Below, in pieces: positions 34,592 to 44,345 of a stretch of DNA of 64,000 nt (position 1 is its first letter; each line of letters begins with the position of its first letter). A program made the translations under genes and the position numbers. The stretch is from JBCCGL01 sp039029275 (GTDB lineage Bacteria; Pseudomonadota; Gammaproteobacteria; JBCCGL01): NCBI GenBank assembly GCA_039029275.1, contig JBCCGL010000012.1, forward strand, positions 115,006-179,005, read 5' to 3'. A model generated the notes under the pieces. The model saw only the letters and a list, made by a program, of their open reading frames with translations, was not told the origin of the DNA and did no database searches.

Positions 34592-36040
34592 CTAGTCGTC
34601 GTCGGCAGACGAAAGATAGTCCGACACTTCCAGTATCTCCATCACACTCGTGCCCCTGTCTAATTTGGTCATATTGCCACGCGTGATGATCACTTTGTCG
34701 CTAGGCTCGACAATGCCCTCTCGCAGCATGAGCTGCACAGCTTCACGATTGGCTTCGCGACTTGTGGAGAGCGACGTGTTCATTTCGACGGGATAAACGC
34801 CGCGGTACAGCGTTACTTTTGTGCGCGTGTTTTCGTGGCGCGTGAGCGCGTAGATCGGAATGCTGGAGCTGATGCGCGACATCCACAGGGCCGTCGATCC
34901 GGATTCTGTATACGCCGCAATTGCTCGGACCTTAAAGTGGTTAGCCGCGTACATCGCCGCCATCGCGATCGATTCATCAATGCGGGTAAACGTGTCATCG
35001 ATGCGGTGACGCGAGCGCATCGCACTGGTGTGCGTTTCCGCCTTTTCGCAGATATCACCCATGGTTTTGACTGCGGGAACTGGATACGCACCAGCCGCCG
35101 TTTCGGCCGACAACATCACGGCATCAGTGCCGTCGATAACGGCGTTGGCCACGTCGAACACTTCGGCTCGAGTCGGAATGGGGTTGCTGATCATCGACTC
35201 CATCATTTGCGTTGCCGTAATCACGATCTTGTTGGCGCTGCGCGCCTGATTGATCAGGCGTTTCTGCACCGCTGGCAGGTCCGCGTCGCCAATCTCGACC
35301 CCCAGATCGCCGCGCGCGACCATGATCGCGTCGGAAGCTTCGAGAATGCCGTCAATGTTCTCCAGCGCCTCGGCGCGCTCGACCTTGGCACAGATTAAGC
35401 CTTGACCACCCGCCTCGCGGAGAAGTCCACGCGCCTGCGCAATGTCATCAGCATCGCGAGGAAACGACACAGCCAGATAATCGACCCCGATTTCGGCTGC
35501 TGTTTTCACGTCCAGTCGGTCTTTATCCGTCAAGGCTGGTGCGGTGAGCCCACCGCCGCGCAAATTAATCCCCTTGTTATCGGATAACTGTCCGCCGGTT
35601 GCGACGCGCGTGTGAATTTGATTGCCCACTACTTTGACAACGTCGAGCACGATGCGTCCGTCATCCAGCACGAGAGTATTGCCCTCGCGCACTTCGCTCG
35701 GCAGCGGTTTGTACGTCAAACCGACCGAGTTTACATCTCCGTCGTTGTCGGGCAAGTCTGAATCAAGGATAAAGTCAGCGCCCTGTCGCAGTTGTACCGC
35801 GCCATCGCGGAATTTTGTCACGCGAATTTTAGGACCTTGCAGATCACCCAGAATCCCGACGCATCGCCCCTGTTGGGCGGCAATATCGCGCACCATCTGC
35901 GCGCGCTTTTTGTGGTCCTGCGCTGTGCCATGGGAAAAGTTCAGGCGAACGACGTCGACGCCAACGGCAATCAAGCCTTCGAGCTGGCGCGAGCTGTCCG
36001 TAGCCGGGCCGAGTGTTGCAACAATCTTGGTTCTTCGCAT
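34592..36040 (-). CDS. pyk: Pyruvate kinase
   Basis: 482 aa; converts phosphoenolpyruvate and ADP to pyruvate and ATP. It opens RRTKIVATLGPATDSSRQLE and has VVRLNFSHGTAQDH, LGDLQGPKIRV, IMVARGDLGVEIG and the catalytic lysine/metal segment LICAKVERAEALENI, then the MMESMI-type stretch ITATQMMESMISNPIPTRAE. It is of the PykA type. A TTG five codons upstream is also in frame, but neither start has a clear ribosome site; the ATG (36040) matches the family start better. It is the last gene of the minus-strand glycolytic run. Confidence 0.96.
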   Translation of the reverse strand: MRRTKIVATLGPATDSSRQLEGLIAVGVDVVRLNFSHGTAQDHKKRAQMVRDIAAQQGRCVGILGDLQGPKIRVTKFRDGAVQLRQGADFILDSDLPDNDGDVNSVGLTYKPLPSEVREGNTLVLDDGRIVLDVVKVVGNQIHTRVATGGQLSDNKGINLRGGGLTAPALTDKDRLDVKTAAEIGVDYLAVSFPRDADDIAQARGLLREAGGQGLICAKVERAEALENIDGILEASDAIMVARGDLGVEIGDADLPAVQKRLINQARSANKIVITATQMMESMISNPIPTRAEVFDVANAVIDGTDAVMLSAETAAGAYPVPAVKTMGDICEKAETHTSAMRSRHRIDDTFTRIDESIAMAAMYAANHFKVRAIAAYTESGSTALWMSRISSSIPIYALTRHENTRTKVTLYRGVYPVEMNTSLSTSREANREAVQLMLREGIVEPSDKVIITRGNMTKLDRGTSVMEILEVSDYLSSADDD

Positions 36041-36145
36041 AGTGAAGTCGGTCAATTGACCAGTGAATCGCGTGAGCGAAATTATAGAACGTAACTGTTA
36101 GGAGAATGTATTTATGTTTTTGATCGAAAAAGGCATTAGCGGGCT

Positions 36146-37324
36146 TTATTGCGCCCGTTTTTCCAACATCGCCACGGCGGGCAGAGTTTTACCCTCCAAA
36201 AATTCAAGAAACGCACCACCGCCAGTCGAGATATAAGAGACCTTGTCTGCAATTTGGTATTTGTCGACCGCAGCGAGTGTGTCACCGCCGCCGGCAATGG
36301 AAAAAGCGCTGGATTCCGCAATCGCGCGACCGAGTGTTTCCGTGCCCACGCCGAACTGATCAAACTCGAACACACCGACCGGACCGTTCCACACAATCGT
36401 ACCTGCGTTTTTCAGGATATCGGCGTAGCTGGCGGCAGTCTCGGGGCCGATATCAAAGATCATATCGTCACCCGCCACAGCGCTTACTTCTTTAGTTTGG
36501 GCAACTGCTGATTCGGAAAACTCGTTTCCGGTGACCACATCAGTTGGCGTCGGAATATCGCCTCCCTTCGCCTGCGCTGCTGCTTTTAAACGACTCGCTT
36601 CTTCGATTAAATCGTTTTCGCAAAGCGATTTGCCGACGCTGTGGCCGGCTGCTGCAATAAACGTGTTGGCGATGCCGCCGCCAACGATGAGCTGGTCGAC
36701 AACCTTCGACAGGGAATCAAGCACGGTCAATTTGGTGGAAACCTTGGAGCCACCGACAATCGCCACCAGCGGGCGCGTGGGATTGTCCAACGCCTTACCC
36801 AGCGCGTCGAGCTCACCCGCCAGCAGCGGCCCGGCGCAGGCAACCGGGACGTGCACGCCCACACCGTGCGTCGAGGCCTGCGCGCGATGCGCGGTCCCGA
36901 AGGCGTCCATCACATAAACGTCGCACAGCGCCGCGTACTGTTTCGACAGAGTCTCGTCGTCTATTTTCTCACCCACGTTGAATCGCACATTTTCAAGGAG
37001 AACAACTTCGCCTTCCGCAACGTCAACTGCACCGCCGCAATAATCCTTGACCAATCGAACGTTCTCGCCCAGCAAGTTGGAGAGATGTTTCGCAACCGGC
37101 GCGAGCGAATACTCCTCTGCGTATTCACCTTCGGTCGGGCGCCCGAGGTGCGACATCAGCATTACCTTTGCACCCTGCGCCCGCGCTTGCTGGATCGTAG
37201 GCAGCGATGCGCGAATTCGGGCGTCGCTGGTGACGGCGCCATCGGCAACTGGAACGTTCAAATCCTGCCGGATCAGTACGCGTTTTCCAGCCAAATCAAG
37301 GTCGGACATTTTTAGAACTGTCAT
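36146..37324 (-). CDS. pgk: Phosphoglycerate kinase
   Basis: 392 aa; catalyses 1,3-bisphosphoglycerate + ADP to 3-phosphoglycerate + ATP. DLAGKRVLIRQDLNVPV, MLMSHLGRPTEGEY, VVLLENVRFN, VAIVGGSKVSTKLTVLDSL and the C-terminal FSIAGGGDTLAAVDKY are standard. The ATG at 37324 is used, with a GAG-type ribosome site; the start lies eight bases after the stop of the NIPSNAP-like gene, so the two are coupled. The order tkt, gap, (NIPSNAP), pgk, pyk groups the triose-phosphate steps. Confidence 0.97.
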   Translation of the reverse strand: MTVLKMSDLDLAGKRVLIRQDLNVPVADGAVTSDARIRASLPTIQQARAQGAKVMLMSHLGRPTEGEYAEEYSLAPVAKHLSNLLGENVRLVKDYCGGAVDVAEGEVVLLENVRFNVGEKIDDETLSKQYAALCDVYVMDAFGTAHRAQASTHGVGVHVPVACAGPLLAGELDALGKALDNPTRPLVAIVGGSKVSTKLTVLDSLSKVVDQLIVGGGIANTFIAAAGHSVGKSLCENDLIEEASRLKAAAQAKGGDIPTPTDVVTGNEFSESAVAQTKEVSAVAGDDMIFDIGPETAASYADILKNAGTIVWNGPVGVFEFDQFGVGTETLGRAIAESSAFSIAGGGDTLAAVDKYQIADKVSYISTGGGAFLEFLEGKTLPAVAMLEKRAQ

Positions 37325-37331
37325 GGAATTT

Positions 37332-37637
37332 CTACTCAAAAACGGGTTTCATAAAACTGCGTTCGTAACTGATGATGCAGCGCGTTTCCTGGGCGTATGC
37401 AAACGCCGCCTGACATGCGTCATCGTCGAACGATTTTTCACGGTAGGTTTCGTATTCCGCAAGACTCGGGAAGGTAAATAGAGCCAGTGCAACGTTGCTC
37501 GCGCCTTCACTTGGCAAAAAATAGCCGTGGTGTGTGCCGCCAAACTTTTCCACCAGTGGTATCCACATTTTTCCGTAGTGTTCAAACTCCGCGAGTTTGT
37601 GCGGATCGACAATGTATTTTATGTAACAGGTGACCAC
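37332..37637 (-). CDS. NIPSNAP family protein
   Basis: A 101-aa ferredoxin-like dimeric alpha/beta-barrel protein of the NIPSNAP group (opening VTCYIKYIVDPHKLAEFEHY, then WIPLVEKFGGTHHGYFLPSE, ALFTFPSLAEYETYRE, ending ETRCIISYERSFMKPVFE). The function of bacterial members is largely unknown. It sits between gap and pgk, reading in the same direction, and is coupled to pgk. The start is GTG (37637) with no clear ribosome site. An insertion of a NIPSNAP gene into a glycolytic cluster is uncommon, but I see no metabolic reason for it in the sequence. Confidence 0.85.
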   Translation of the reverse strand: MVTCYIKYIVDPHKLAEFEHYGKMWIPLVEKFGGTHHGYFLPSEGASNVALALFTFPSLAEYETYREKSFDDDACQAAFAYAQETRCIISYERSFMKPVFE

Positions 37638-37681
37638 TTAGCGCGTCACTCCATGGGTTGAAGAACTACACCACCACAAAC

Positions 37682-37711
37682 AAAAAAGGGCAGCCGGAGC
37701 CGCCCTTTTTT
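37682..37711. terminator. Bidirectional rho-independent terminator
   Basis: A GC stem (GGGC-A-GC / GC-C-GCCC, loop CGGA) is flanked by AAAAAA on the left and TTTTTT on the right, so it can end transcription from either side. It lies 16 bases after the gap stop codon (minus strand) and upstream of the NIPSNAP/pgk/pyk unit, so gap and pgk are not simply one transcript. Confidence 0.88.
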
Positions 37712-37726
37712 GTGTATTCACGTGGC

Positions 37727-38737
37727 CTAACCGGCGTTAGCCAACGCCACCGTGGTATCGAGCATACGGTTAGAAAAGCCCCACTCGTTATCGTACCAAC
37801 TGAGCACTTTCACTTGCGTGCCCTGCATGACTTTGGTCAGCGGAGCGTCGTAAGTGGATGAAGCCGGGTCATGATTAAAGTCGGACGAAACCAGCGGTTT
37901 GTCGTTGTAAGCGAGCACACCTTTCAGCGAACCCTCTGACGCCGCTTTCATCAAATCGTTAATTTCGTCGACAGTCGTAGCGCGTGCGGCTTCGAATGTG
38001 AAGTCAACCACGGATACGTTGATGGTCGGAACGCGCATCGAGAACCCGTCGAGCTTGCCGTTAAGGTCAGGCATCACGAGACCCACCGCTGCAGCCGCAC
38101 CGGTGCTGGTCGGAATCATCGAGCTGGTTGCGGAGCGCGCGCGGCGCAAGTCTTTGTGATAGACGTCGGTCAGCACTTGATCGTTGGTGTAGGCGTGGAT
38201 CGTCGTCATCACGCCATGATTAACACCGATACCGTCGTGCAACACTTTGACAATGGGCGCCAGGCAATTAGTGGTGCACGAGGCATTTGAAATAACCGTA
38301 TCGCTGGCTTTCAACGTATCGTGGTTGACACCGTAGACGATCGTCGCATCGACATCGCTGCCGCCCGGTGCCGAGATAATGACTTTTTTCGCGCCACCTT
38401 GAAGATGCGCGGAGGCCTTTTCCTTGCTGGCGAAAAAACCGGTGCTTTCGTGCACGATATCTACGCCCAGATCGCCCCAGGGTAATTTGGCCGGATCACG
38501 CTCTGCCAGCACTTTAATGCGATCACCGTTGATGATCATGTCATCGCCGTCGACAGAAACGTCGCCATTAAAACGGCCATGCGCCGTGTCGTACTGAGTA
38601 AGGTGCGCGTTAGTTGCAGCATCACCAAGATCGTTTATCGCCACAATTTTAATATCGTCGCGACCGGATTCGTACAGCGCGCGCATGATGTTGCGGCCAA
38701 TTCGACCGTAGCCATTGATTGCCACTTTAATCGTCAT
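37727..38737 (-). CDS. gap: Glyceraldehyde-3-phosphate dehydrogenase
   Basis: A 336-aa NAD-dependent enzyme of glycolysis. KVAINGYGRIGRNIMRALYE (NAD-binding), the catalytic cysteine in SNASCTTNCLAP with its partner histidine in TTIHAYTNDQ, RRARSATSSMIPTSTGAA and the C-terminal SWYDNEWGFSNRMLD are all present. An aspartate follows the second strand in AINDLGD, favouring NAD over NADP. A terminator directly follows it, so it ends a tkt-gap transcript or a single-gene one; only 48 bases separate it from tkt. Confidence 0.97.
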   Translation of the reverse strand: MTIKVAINGYGRIGRNIMRALYESGRDDIKIVAINDLGDAATNAHLTQYDTAHGRFNGDVSVDGDDMIINGDRIKVLAERDPAKLPWGDLGVDIVHESTGFFASKEKASAHLQGGAKKVIISAPGGSDVDATIVYGVNHDTLKASDTVISNASCTTNCLAPIVKVLHDGIGVNHGVMTTIHAYTNDQVLTDVYHKDLRRARSATSSMIPTSTGAAAAVGLVMPDLNGKLDGFSMRVPTINVSVVDFTFEAARATTVDEINDLMKAASEGSLKGVLAYNDKPLVSSDFNHDPASSTYDAPLTKVMQGTQVKVLSWYDNEWGFSNRMLDTTVALANAG

Positions 38738-38785
38738 TCAAGTGCTCCAATTGTTGAAAGAATGCCGTACTCAAGGCATTCAGAT

Positions 38786-40777
38786 TTACAAAATACTTTC
38801 AACCGTGCTGATCAGGTTGTCGACGGTAAAGCCGAAGTGCTCAAACACCTCACCTGCGGGACCGGACTCACCAAAGGTGTCGATGCCTACAACAGCGCCG
38901 TCGAGGCCCACGTACTTACGCCAGTAATCGGTAACGCCTGCCTCTATTGCCACGCGCTTGCGTTGCGTGGAAGGCAGCACCGCCTCGCGGTAATCGGCGC
39001 TTTGCGCGTCGAATACATCCGTTGACGGCATCGATACGACACGGACCTTTATAGACTTTTCCGCGAGCGATTGCTGTGCGCTCATCGCCAATTCGACTTC
39101 CGAACCGGTGGCAATAATGATCGCATCGGCATCACCATCGCAGTCTGACAACACATAACCGCCACGCCCGATGTGATCGAGTTGATCCGCGCTGCGCTGC
39201 ATGTGCGGTAATCCCTGACGCGAGAACAGCATCGATACCGGGCCGTCAGTTCTCTCGCACGCAAACTTCCATGCCACTGCTGATTCGACCGCATCACACG
39301 GACGCCACACCGACATGCGCGGCATCATGCGCAGGGTTGCGGCCTGCTCGACTGCCTGATGCGTTGGACCGTCTTCACCCAGGCCTATCGAGTCGTGCGT
39401 AAACACAAAAATGCCGGGGATTTTCATCAGCGCCGCCATACGCAGTGCGTTTCGCGCGTATTCGGAGAACATCAGGAACGTCGCGCCGTATGGCTTGAAC
39501 CCGCCGTGCAATGAGATGCCGTTCATAATGGCCGACATACCAAATTCACGCACACCAAAGTAAATGTAATTGCCCGCGGATTCTTCGTGAATCCCCCTGG
39601 AGCCGGACCAGATCGTGAGGTTGGACCCGGCAAGGTCGGCGGAGCCACCCAGCAGTTCTGGCAACGCAGGGCCAAAACCCTCGAGCGCGTTTTGCGAGGC
39701 CTTGCGCGTCGCAATTTTCTCGCCCTTGGCGTCAACATCAGCGATAAACGCGGCGCTGATTTGCGCCCAGTCAGCCGGCATCTCACCTCGCATGCGGCGC
39801 TCGAACTCGTCGGCGAGTTCCGGGTGCGCGCCCCGGTAAGCGGCAAATCGGGAATTCCAATCACCCTCTGCTGCGCCACCTTTTTCACGCGCGTCCCAGC
39901 CCTCGTAAATATTCAGCGGCACGTCGAACGGCGCATGCGGCCAATCGATTGTCTCGCGTACAAGTGCGACTTCATCATCCCCCAGTGCTGCACCGTGGCA
40001 CGACTCTTTGCCCTGTTTGTTGGGTGAACCCCAGCCGATAACGGTTTTGCATATGACCAATGATGGGCGTGCTGTTTCCGCACGGGCCTGTTCTATCGCG
40101 GCCTTAACCGCATTCGGATCGTGACCGTCGATAGCCTCAACCACGTGCCAGCCGTAGGCGCTAAAACGCGCAGCGGTATCGTCGGTGAACCAGCCGCCAA
40201 CTTCGCCGTCGATGGAGATGCCGTTGTCGTCGTAAAACGCAACCAGTTTGCCCAAGCCAAGCGTACCAGCCAGCGAACAGACCTCATGCGAGATGCCTTC
40301 CATCAAGCAGCCGTCGCCAAGAAAGCAATAGGTGTTGTGGTCAACGATCTCGTGCCCGTCACGGTTGAACTGAGCCGCGAGTGTGCGTTCTGCGATTGCC
40401 ATGCCGACCGCGTTACTGATTCCCTGCCCCAACGGACCCGTTGTTGTCTCGACACCGGGTGCGTAACCGTACTCCGGATGCCCAGGCGTTTTCGAGTGCA
40501 GTTGACGGAACTGCCGCAAGTCTTCAATTGTCAGTGCGTAACCGCTCAGGTGCAGCAGCGAGTAAATCAGCATCGAACCGTGACCGTTTGACAATACGAA
40601 GCGGTCTCTGTCTGCCCACTCGGGATTGCTAGGGTTGTGCTTGAGAAAATCGTTCCATAAAACCTCTGCGATATCCGCCATGCCCATCGGCGCGCCTGGG
40701 TGGCCGCTGTTTGCCTTTTGCACCGCGTCCATGCTCAACGCGCGAATTGCGTTAGCGAGCGTTCTGCGCTCTACCAT
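38786..40777 (-). CDS. tkt: Transketolase
   Basis: 663 aa; a thiamine-diphosphate enzyme that moves two-carbon units between sugar phosphates in the pentose-phosphate (or Calvin) pathway. It opens LANAIRALSMDAVQKANSGH, and has the ThDP motif GDGCLMEGISHEVCSLAGTL, GWHVVEAIDGHD, KTVIGWGSPNKQG, FTHDSIGLGEDGPTHQ and the C-terminal GIDTFGESGPAGEVFEHFG. No phosphoribulokinase or RuBisCO is visible, so the cluster is best read as glycolysis/pentose-phosphate rather than CO2 fixation. Confidence 0.97.
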   Translation of the reverse strand: MVERRTLANAIRALSMDAVQKANSGHPGAPMGMADIAEVLWNDFLKHNPSNPEWADRDRFVLSNGHGSMLIYSLLHLSGYALTIEDLRQFRQLHSKTPGHPEYGYAPGVETTTGPLGQGISNAVGMAIAERTLAAQFNRDGHEIVDHNTYCFLGDGCLMEGISHEVCSLAGTLGLGKLVAFYDDNGISIDGEVGGWFTDDTAARFSAYGWHVVEAIDGHDPNAVKAAIEQARAETARPSLVICKTVIGWGSPNKQGKESCHGAALGDDEVALVRETIDWPHAPFDVPLNIYEGWDAREKGGAAEGDWNSRFAAYRGAHPELADEFERRMRGEMPADWAQISAAFIADVDAKGEKIATRKASQNALEGFGPALPELLGGSADLAGSNLTIWSGSRGIHEESAGNYIYFGVREFGMSAIMNGISLHGGFKPYGATFLMFSEYARNALRMAALMKIPGIFVFTHDSIGLGEDGPTHQAVEQAATLRMMPRMSVWRPCDAVESAVAWKFACERTDGPVSMLFSRQGLPHMQRSADQLDHIGRGGYVLSDCDGDADAIIIATGSEVELAMSAQQSLAEKSIKVRVVSMPSTDVFDAQSADYREAVLPSTQRKRVAIEAGVTDYWRKYVGLDGAVVGIDTFGESGPAGEVFEHFGFTVDNLISTVESIL

Positions 40778-41135
40778 ATGCCTAGCCTCTTAATTTTCTG
40801 TTTTGTGAAGAATGGCATTCTGCCGGATTGGCGCGTCACCATCGTGAGGGAAAACCGCGCTGAATGTTGTTGCCAGTGTGCCTTCAAGGCGCAAGTCCGG
40901 AAGGAGTGAAATAAAAGCCGGGCATTTTCCTTGAACATGAGCCGTTCGGCAAGTCAAGCGAGAAAATTGAGCCAGAAAAATGCTTGATTGTGCAGTCCGC
41001 GTGCCCTTAACTACTCGACGCCTTGAATTTGTTTGAACCAGCCATATTCCATACGCTATAATTACCCGTTTATTTTGCCCCACGGCAAGAGTGCTTGCAC
41101 ACTTGCCGAGCAGCCAACCTGGTGACTAATAAAGC
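40778..41135. other. Intergenic region between tkt and rpoD
   Basis: 358 bases between divergent genes with no coding frame I can support. It must hold promoters for both; the clearest is the rpoD-proximal one at 41033-41063. A region of mixed composition from 40800 to 41000 shows no repeat or RNA that I recognise. Confidence 0.5.
41033..41063 (+). promoter_or_regulatory. Candidate sigma-70 promoter for rpoD
   Basis: A perfect -10 hexamer TATAAT (41058-41063) is preceded by TTGAAC (41033-41038) at 19 bases. The -10 is convincing; the -35 spacing is one or two bases long. It lies 73 bases upstream of the rpoD start. Confidence 0.55.
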
Positions 41136-42956
41136 ATGGATCAAGATCAACAATCCCGCCTAAAACTGCTCATCGCCAAAGGTAAAGAACAAGGTTATCT
41201 CACCTACGCCGAGGTGAATGACCACCTACCCGACGGAATCGTAGAGCCGGATCAAGTCGAAGTCATTATCAGCATGATCAACGACATGGGTATTTCGGTG
41301 CACGAAACCGCGCCCGATGCAGACTCGCTGATCCTGTCAGACTCTGTGAGCAGCACCGACGAAGACGCCGCCGACGAAGCGGCTGCAGCGTTGGTCTCTG
41401 TGGACAGCGAATTCGGCCGCACCACTGACCCCGTGCGCATGTACATGCGCGAGATGGGCACGGTCGAACTCCTCACCCGCGAGGGCGAAATTGAAATCGC
41501 CAAACGTATCGAAGAGGGTCTCAAACAAGCCTTGGCCGCGCTGGCTGAATACCCGCGTTCGGTCAGCCGGGTATTGGATCACTACGCAGCCGTCACAGAA
41601 GAACAGGCACGCCTGAGCGATTTGCTTACCGGGTTTATTGACCCCAATGCGGAAGATGAAATCGCCACCCCGGTGCAAAAAGATTCAAGCACCGCAAATG
41701 ATGACGATTCAGATGAAGATGCCGAGCCCGTCGATACCGGTCCGGATCCGGAAGAAGTCAAAGCGTTTATGAAGGAGCTAACCAAGCTCTACAAACGCGC
41801 ACTTACAGCGCTGGAGAAGTCCGGCGACACTAAAGAGAAAAAGACCGCAACCGCGATCAAAAACATGATCGAGCGGTTTATGGAGATCAAGTTCGCACCC
41901 TCTTTCGTCGACGCGCTGACCAACGAATTGCGCAATGTTGTCGATCGCATTCGTCGTCAGGAGCGCGTTATTCGCGACATCTGTGTAAGCGACTGCAAAA
42001 TGCCGCGCCCGCATTTTCTCAGCAGCTTCCCCGGTAACGAATCGAATAATGAATGGCTGCAGGCGCAGATCGACGCGGGCGAACCCTGGTCATCGAAGCT
42101 CGAAAAGAACAGCGACGAATTGCGCAAGGCGCAGCGTCGCCTTCGCACAATCGAGGAAGACTCAACCCTCAAGATCGCCGAGATCAAAGACATCAGCCGC
42201 CGCATGTCTATCGGTGAAGCGAAAGCACGCCGCGCCAAAAAAGAAATGGTCGAAGCGAACCTGCGGCTGGTTATCTCGATTGCAAAGAAATACACCAACC
42301 GTGGACTGCAATTTCTGGATCTCATTCAGGAAGGCAATATCGGCTTGATGAAAGCGGTCGACAAGTTTGAATACCGTCGCGGATACAAATTTTCAACGTA
42401 CGCGACCTGGTGGATTCGTCAGGCGATCACGCGCTCGATCGCGGATCAGGCGCGCACGATCCGCATCCCCGTGCACATGATCGAGACCATCAACAAACTC
42501 AACCGCATCTCGCGCCAGATGTTGCAGCAAATGGGCCGCGAAGCAACGCCCGAAGAGCTGGCAGAAAAAATGGACATGCCGGAGGATAAGGTCCGCAAGG
42601 TTCTTAAAATTGCCAAAGAGCCGATCTCGATGGAAACCCCTATCGGCGATGACGAAGACTCGCACCTCGGCGACTTCATTGAAGATCAGGGCGCCGTTTC
42701 ACCGGTTGAGTCCGCGACCAATTCCGGACTGGGTGAAACCACACACGACGTGCTGTCCAGCCTTACCCCGCGCGAAGCGAAAGTGTTGCGCATGCGTTTC
42801 GGTATCGATATGAACACCGACCACACGCTCGAAGAGGTTGGCAAGCAGTTCGACGTTACCCGTGAGCGCATACGTCAGATCGAAGCCAAAGCACTGCGTA
42901 AACTGCGGCATCCCACCCGTTCCGAGCAGTTGCGCAGCTTCCTCGACGGCGATTAG
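41136..42956 (+). CDS. rpoD: RNA polymerase primary sigma factor RpoD (sigma-70)
   Basis: 606 aa. Region 1.1 starts at once (SRLKLLIAKGKEQGYLTYAE); region 1.2 has DPVRMYMREMGTVELLTREG. An acidic non-conserved spacer (about 170-200, DDDSDEDAEPVDTGPDPEEV) follows. Regions 2.3-2.4 are FSTYATWWIRQAITRSIADQ, region 3 IPVHMIETINKLNRISRQML, and region 4.2 the helix-turn-helix VTRERIRQIEAKALRKLRHP. It directs transcription of housekeeping genes. The usual upstream neighbours rpsU and dnaG are absent, so the macromolecular-synthesis operon is broken here. It is followed by a hairpin and a tRNA gene. Confidence 0.98.
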   Translation: MDQDQQSRLKLLIAKGKEQGYLTYAEVNDHLPDGIVEPDQVEVIISMINDMGISVHETAPDADSLILSDSVSSTDEDAADEAAAALVSVDSEFGRTTDPVRMYMREMGTVELLTREGEIEIAKRIEEGLKQALAALAEYPRSVSRVLDHYAAVTEEQARLSDLLTGFIDPNAEDEIATPVQKDSSTANDDDSDEDAEPVDTGPDPEEVKAFMKELTKLYKRALTALEKSGDTKEKKTATAIKNMIERFMEIKFAPSFVDALTNELRNVVDRIRRQERVIRDICVSDCKMPRPHFLSSFPGNESNNEWLQAQIDAGEPWSSKLEKNSDELRKAQRRLRTIEEDSTLKIAEIKDISRRMSIGEAKARRAKKEMVEANLRLVISIAKKYTNRGLQFLDLIQEGNIGLMKAVDKFEYRRGYKFSTYATWWIRQAITRSIADQARTIRIPVHMIETINKLNRISRQMLQQMGREATPEELAEKMDMPEDKVRKVLKIAKEPISMETPIGDDEDSHLGDFIEDQGAVSPVESATNSGLGETTHDVLSSLTPREAKVLRMRFGIDMNTDHTLEEVGKQFDVTRERIRQIEAKALRKLRHPTRSEQLRSFLDGD

Positions 42957-42965
42957 ACTTCTCAT

Positions 42966-42989
42966 GAGAGCGCAAGCATGTGCGCTCTC
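42966..42989 (+). terminator. Hairpin after rpoD
   Basis: A perfect 9-bp stem, GAGAGCGCA / TGCGCTCTC, with a 6-base loop starts 9 bases after the rpoD stop. The T-run is poor (CTCATCAAGGCTTT), so it may be a weak terminator or an RNA-processing/stability element between rpoD and the tRNA. Confidence 0.55.
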
Positions 42990-43014
42990 CTCATCAAGGC
43001 TTTACCCCCTTCGT

Positions 43015-43091
<77 letters not shown>

Positions 43092-43640
43092 ATATTTTCA
43101 ACAACTTAGATAGTTTTTAACCTTCTGTTGAATCTCATATTTCCACTATGTAGGCGCTATGTAGGCACCGTAGACACATATGCGAAGAAAATAGCGAACT
43201 TGAATCACCACATGGACGAACTCCACGAAGTGCAATTGAACGTAAGTTCTCCTCTGCTGTTTCACAGCATCCGACCAGTGTAAAAATCAGTAACTTAGTG
43301 ATTGACGTGTAAATGCGGCTAAAGGGACCCCTTTTTACGCATTTGTTGAATGGGAATAGGTTAAAAGGCTGCTGTCACGTAGCTCAAAGACATGGATTCC
43401 GACATGCGTGACGGAATCTCTGCACGCCTCAGTGTCCGCTAACTACTAGATTAATAGTTTGACATTGATTGCTATGCTCTATACTGTGCGCACAGCTTGA
43501 AAGTAAGCCTCCAATTTACACGCTCCATTTCGTTGCATTCCCGTAGTTCCTCGTCCTGTAGTTTCTAAATTTTAGTCTGTTTTCCCGCTATCCGTGCCTC
43601 ACGGAGGCACTCTTATACTTTATTCTACAGGATATTATCT
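43092..43640. other. Non-coding stretch between the tRNA and the cold-shock gene
   Basis: About 550 bases with no supportable gene. It contains the tandem CTATGTAGGC repeat near 43150, then the promoter (43460-43486) and a leader of about 150 bases for the csp gene. I found no trace of an integrase reading frame. Confidence 0.5.
43460..43486 (+). promoter_or_regulatory. Promoter of the csp gene, with long 5' leader
   Basis: A perfect -35 TTGACA (43460-43465) and TATACT (43481-43486), 15 bases apart (TACTGT at 17 bases is the alternative -10). Transcription would begin near 43493, giving a leader of roughly 150 bases before the ATG at 43641. Long leaders of this size are typical of cspA-family mRNAs, where they control translation by temperature. 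Confidence 0.55.
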
Positions 43641-43850
43641 ATGTCTAACGCAGTAACCGGCACCGTAAAATGGTTTAACGAAGCGAAAGGTTTTGGCTTT
43701 ATTGAGCAAGAATCCGGACCCGATGTCTTTGCACATTTCAGTGCGATTGTCTCCTCTGGCTTCAAAACGTTAGCTGAGGGCCAGACGGTCCAGTTCAATG
43801 TAATTCAAGGCCAAAAGGGCCCTCAAGCAGAGAATATTGTAGCTATCTGA
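43641..43850 (+). CDS. CspA-family cold-shock protein
   Basis: A 69-aa single-stranded RNA/DNA-binding beta-barrel that melts mRNA structure. The RNP1 motif (KGFGFIEQE) and RNP2 motif (VFAHFSAI) are intact, as is the opening GTVKWFNEAKGFGFI. The closing GPQAENIVAI is typical. It has its own promoter, a long leader and a strong terminator, so it is a complete single-gene unit inside the island. Which Csp paralogue it is cannot be told; cold induction is suggested by the leader but not shown. Confidence 0.95.
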   Translation: MSNAVTGTVKWFNEAKGFGFIEQESGPDVFAHFSAIVSSGFKTLAEGQTVQFNVIQGQKGPQAENIVAI

Positions 43851-43867
43851 TAACTGAGTTGTTTTGC

Positions 43868-43899
43868 AAAAAGGCAAGCCAAACAGCTTGCCCTTTTTG
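43868..43899 (+). terminator. Rho-independent terminator of the csp gene
   Basis: A perfect 7-bp stem GGCAAGC / GCTTGCC (loop CAAACA) is flanked by AAAAA and followed by CTTTTTG, 22 bases after the csp stop codon. It could also act in reverse. Confidence 0.9.
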
Positions 43900-44345
43900 T
43901 GCCTGCAATAAATTGTTCCCCGTAAGCCGATCTGAAGCCAAATAGGCTATATTGCTAAGAGAGATATCTGTTACTTTTATTGAGCACCGAATTGCAATGC
44001 TACTGCTTAAGCGTATTGTGACTGCGTTCCATGAAACTGAACCGATGCGGCTGATGGATTGCTGATTGCCATGTTTACTGCCGTTGCGAATCTACTTGCG
44101 TTCAGTTTCAGATTTCCTTCAGATCATGCGATTTTGTAGCTGCGATAGTGGTTTCAAGTAAGAAAAAATAGAGTCAGTGCGCGAGAATCCCTATGCAAGT
44201 CGTCGGTTTCGTGAACACAGTGTGCGTCATCAAGTTGGTTATAGACCGCCAATAGTTGTAACTGTCGCACAACACAAACAGCCGTGGGTATGCCATCAAT
44301 TGCTTCTGCCTGCGCGATTACAGTCGAATTTTAGAGGATACTTCT
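43900..44345. other. Non-coding stretch between the csp and RRM genes
   Basis: About 445 bases without a credible gene. Several short open frames are present but lack ribosome sites and recognisable sequence. It may include a long leader for the RRM gene. Confidence 0.4.

Noticed and set aside
38786..40777. Calvin-cycle operon (tkt with gap, pgk and aldolase)
   Set aside because: No phosphoribulokinase, RuBisCO or CbbR-type gene is present; the cluster is explained by glycolysis and the pentose-phosphate pathway.
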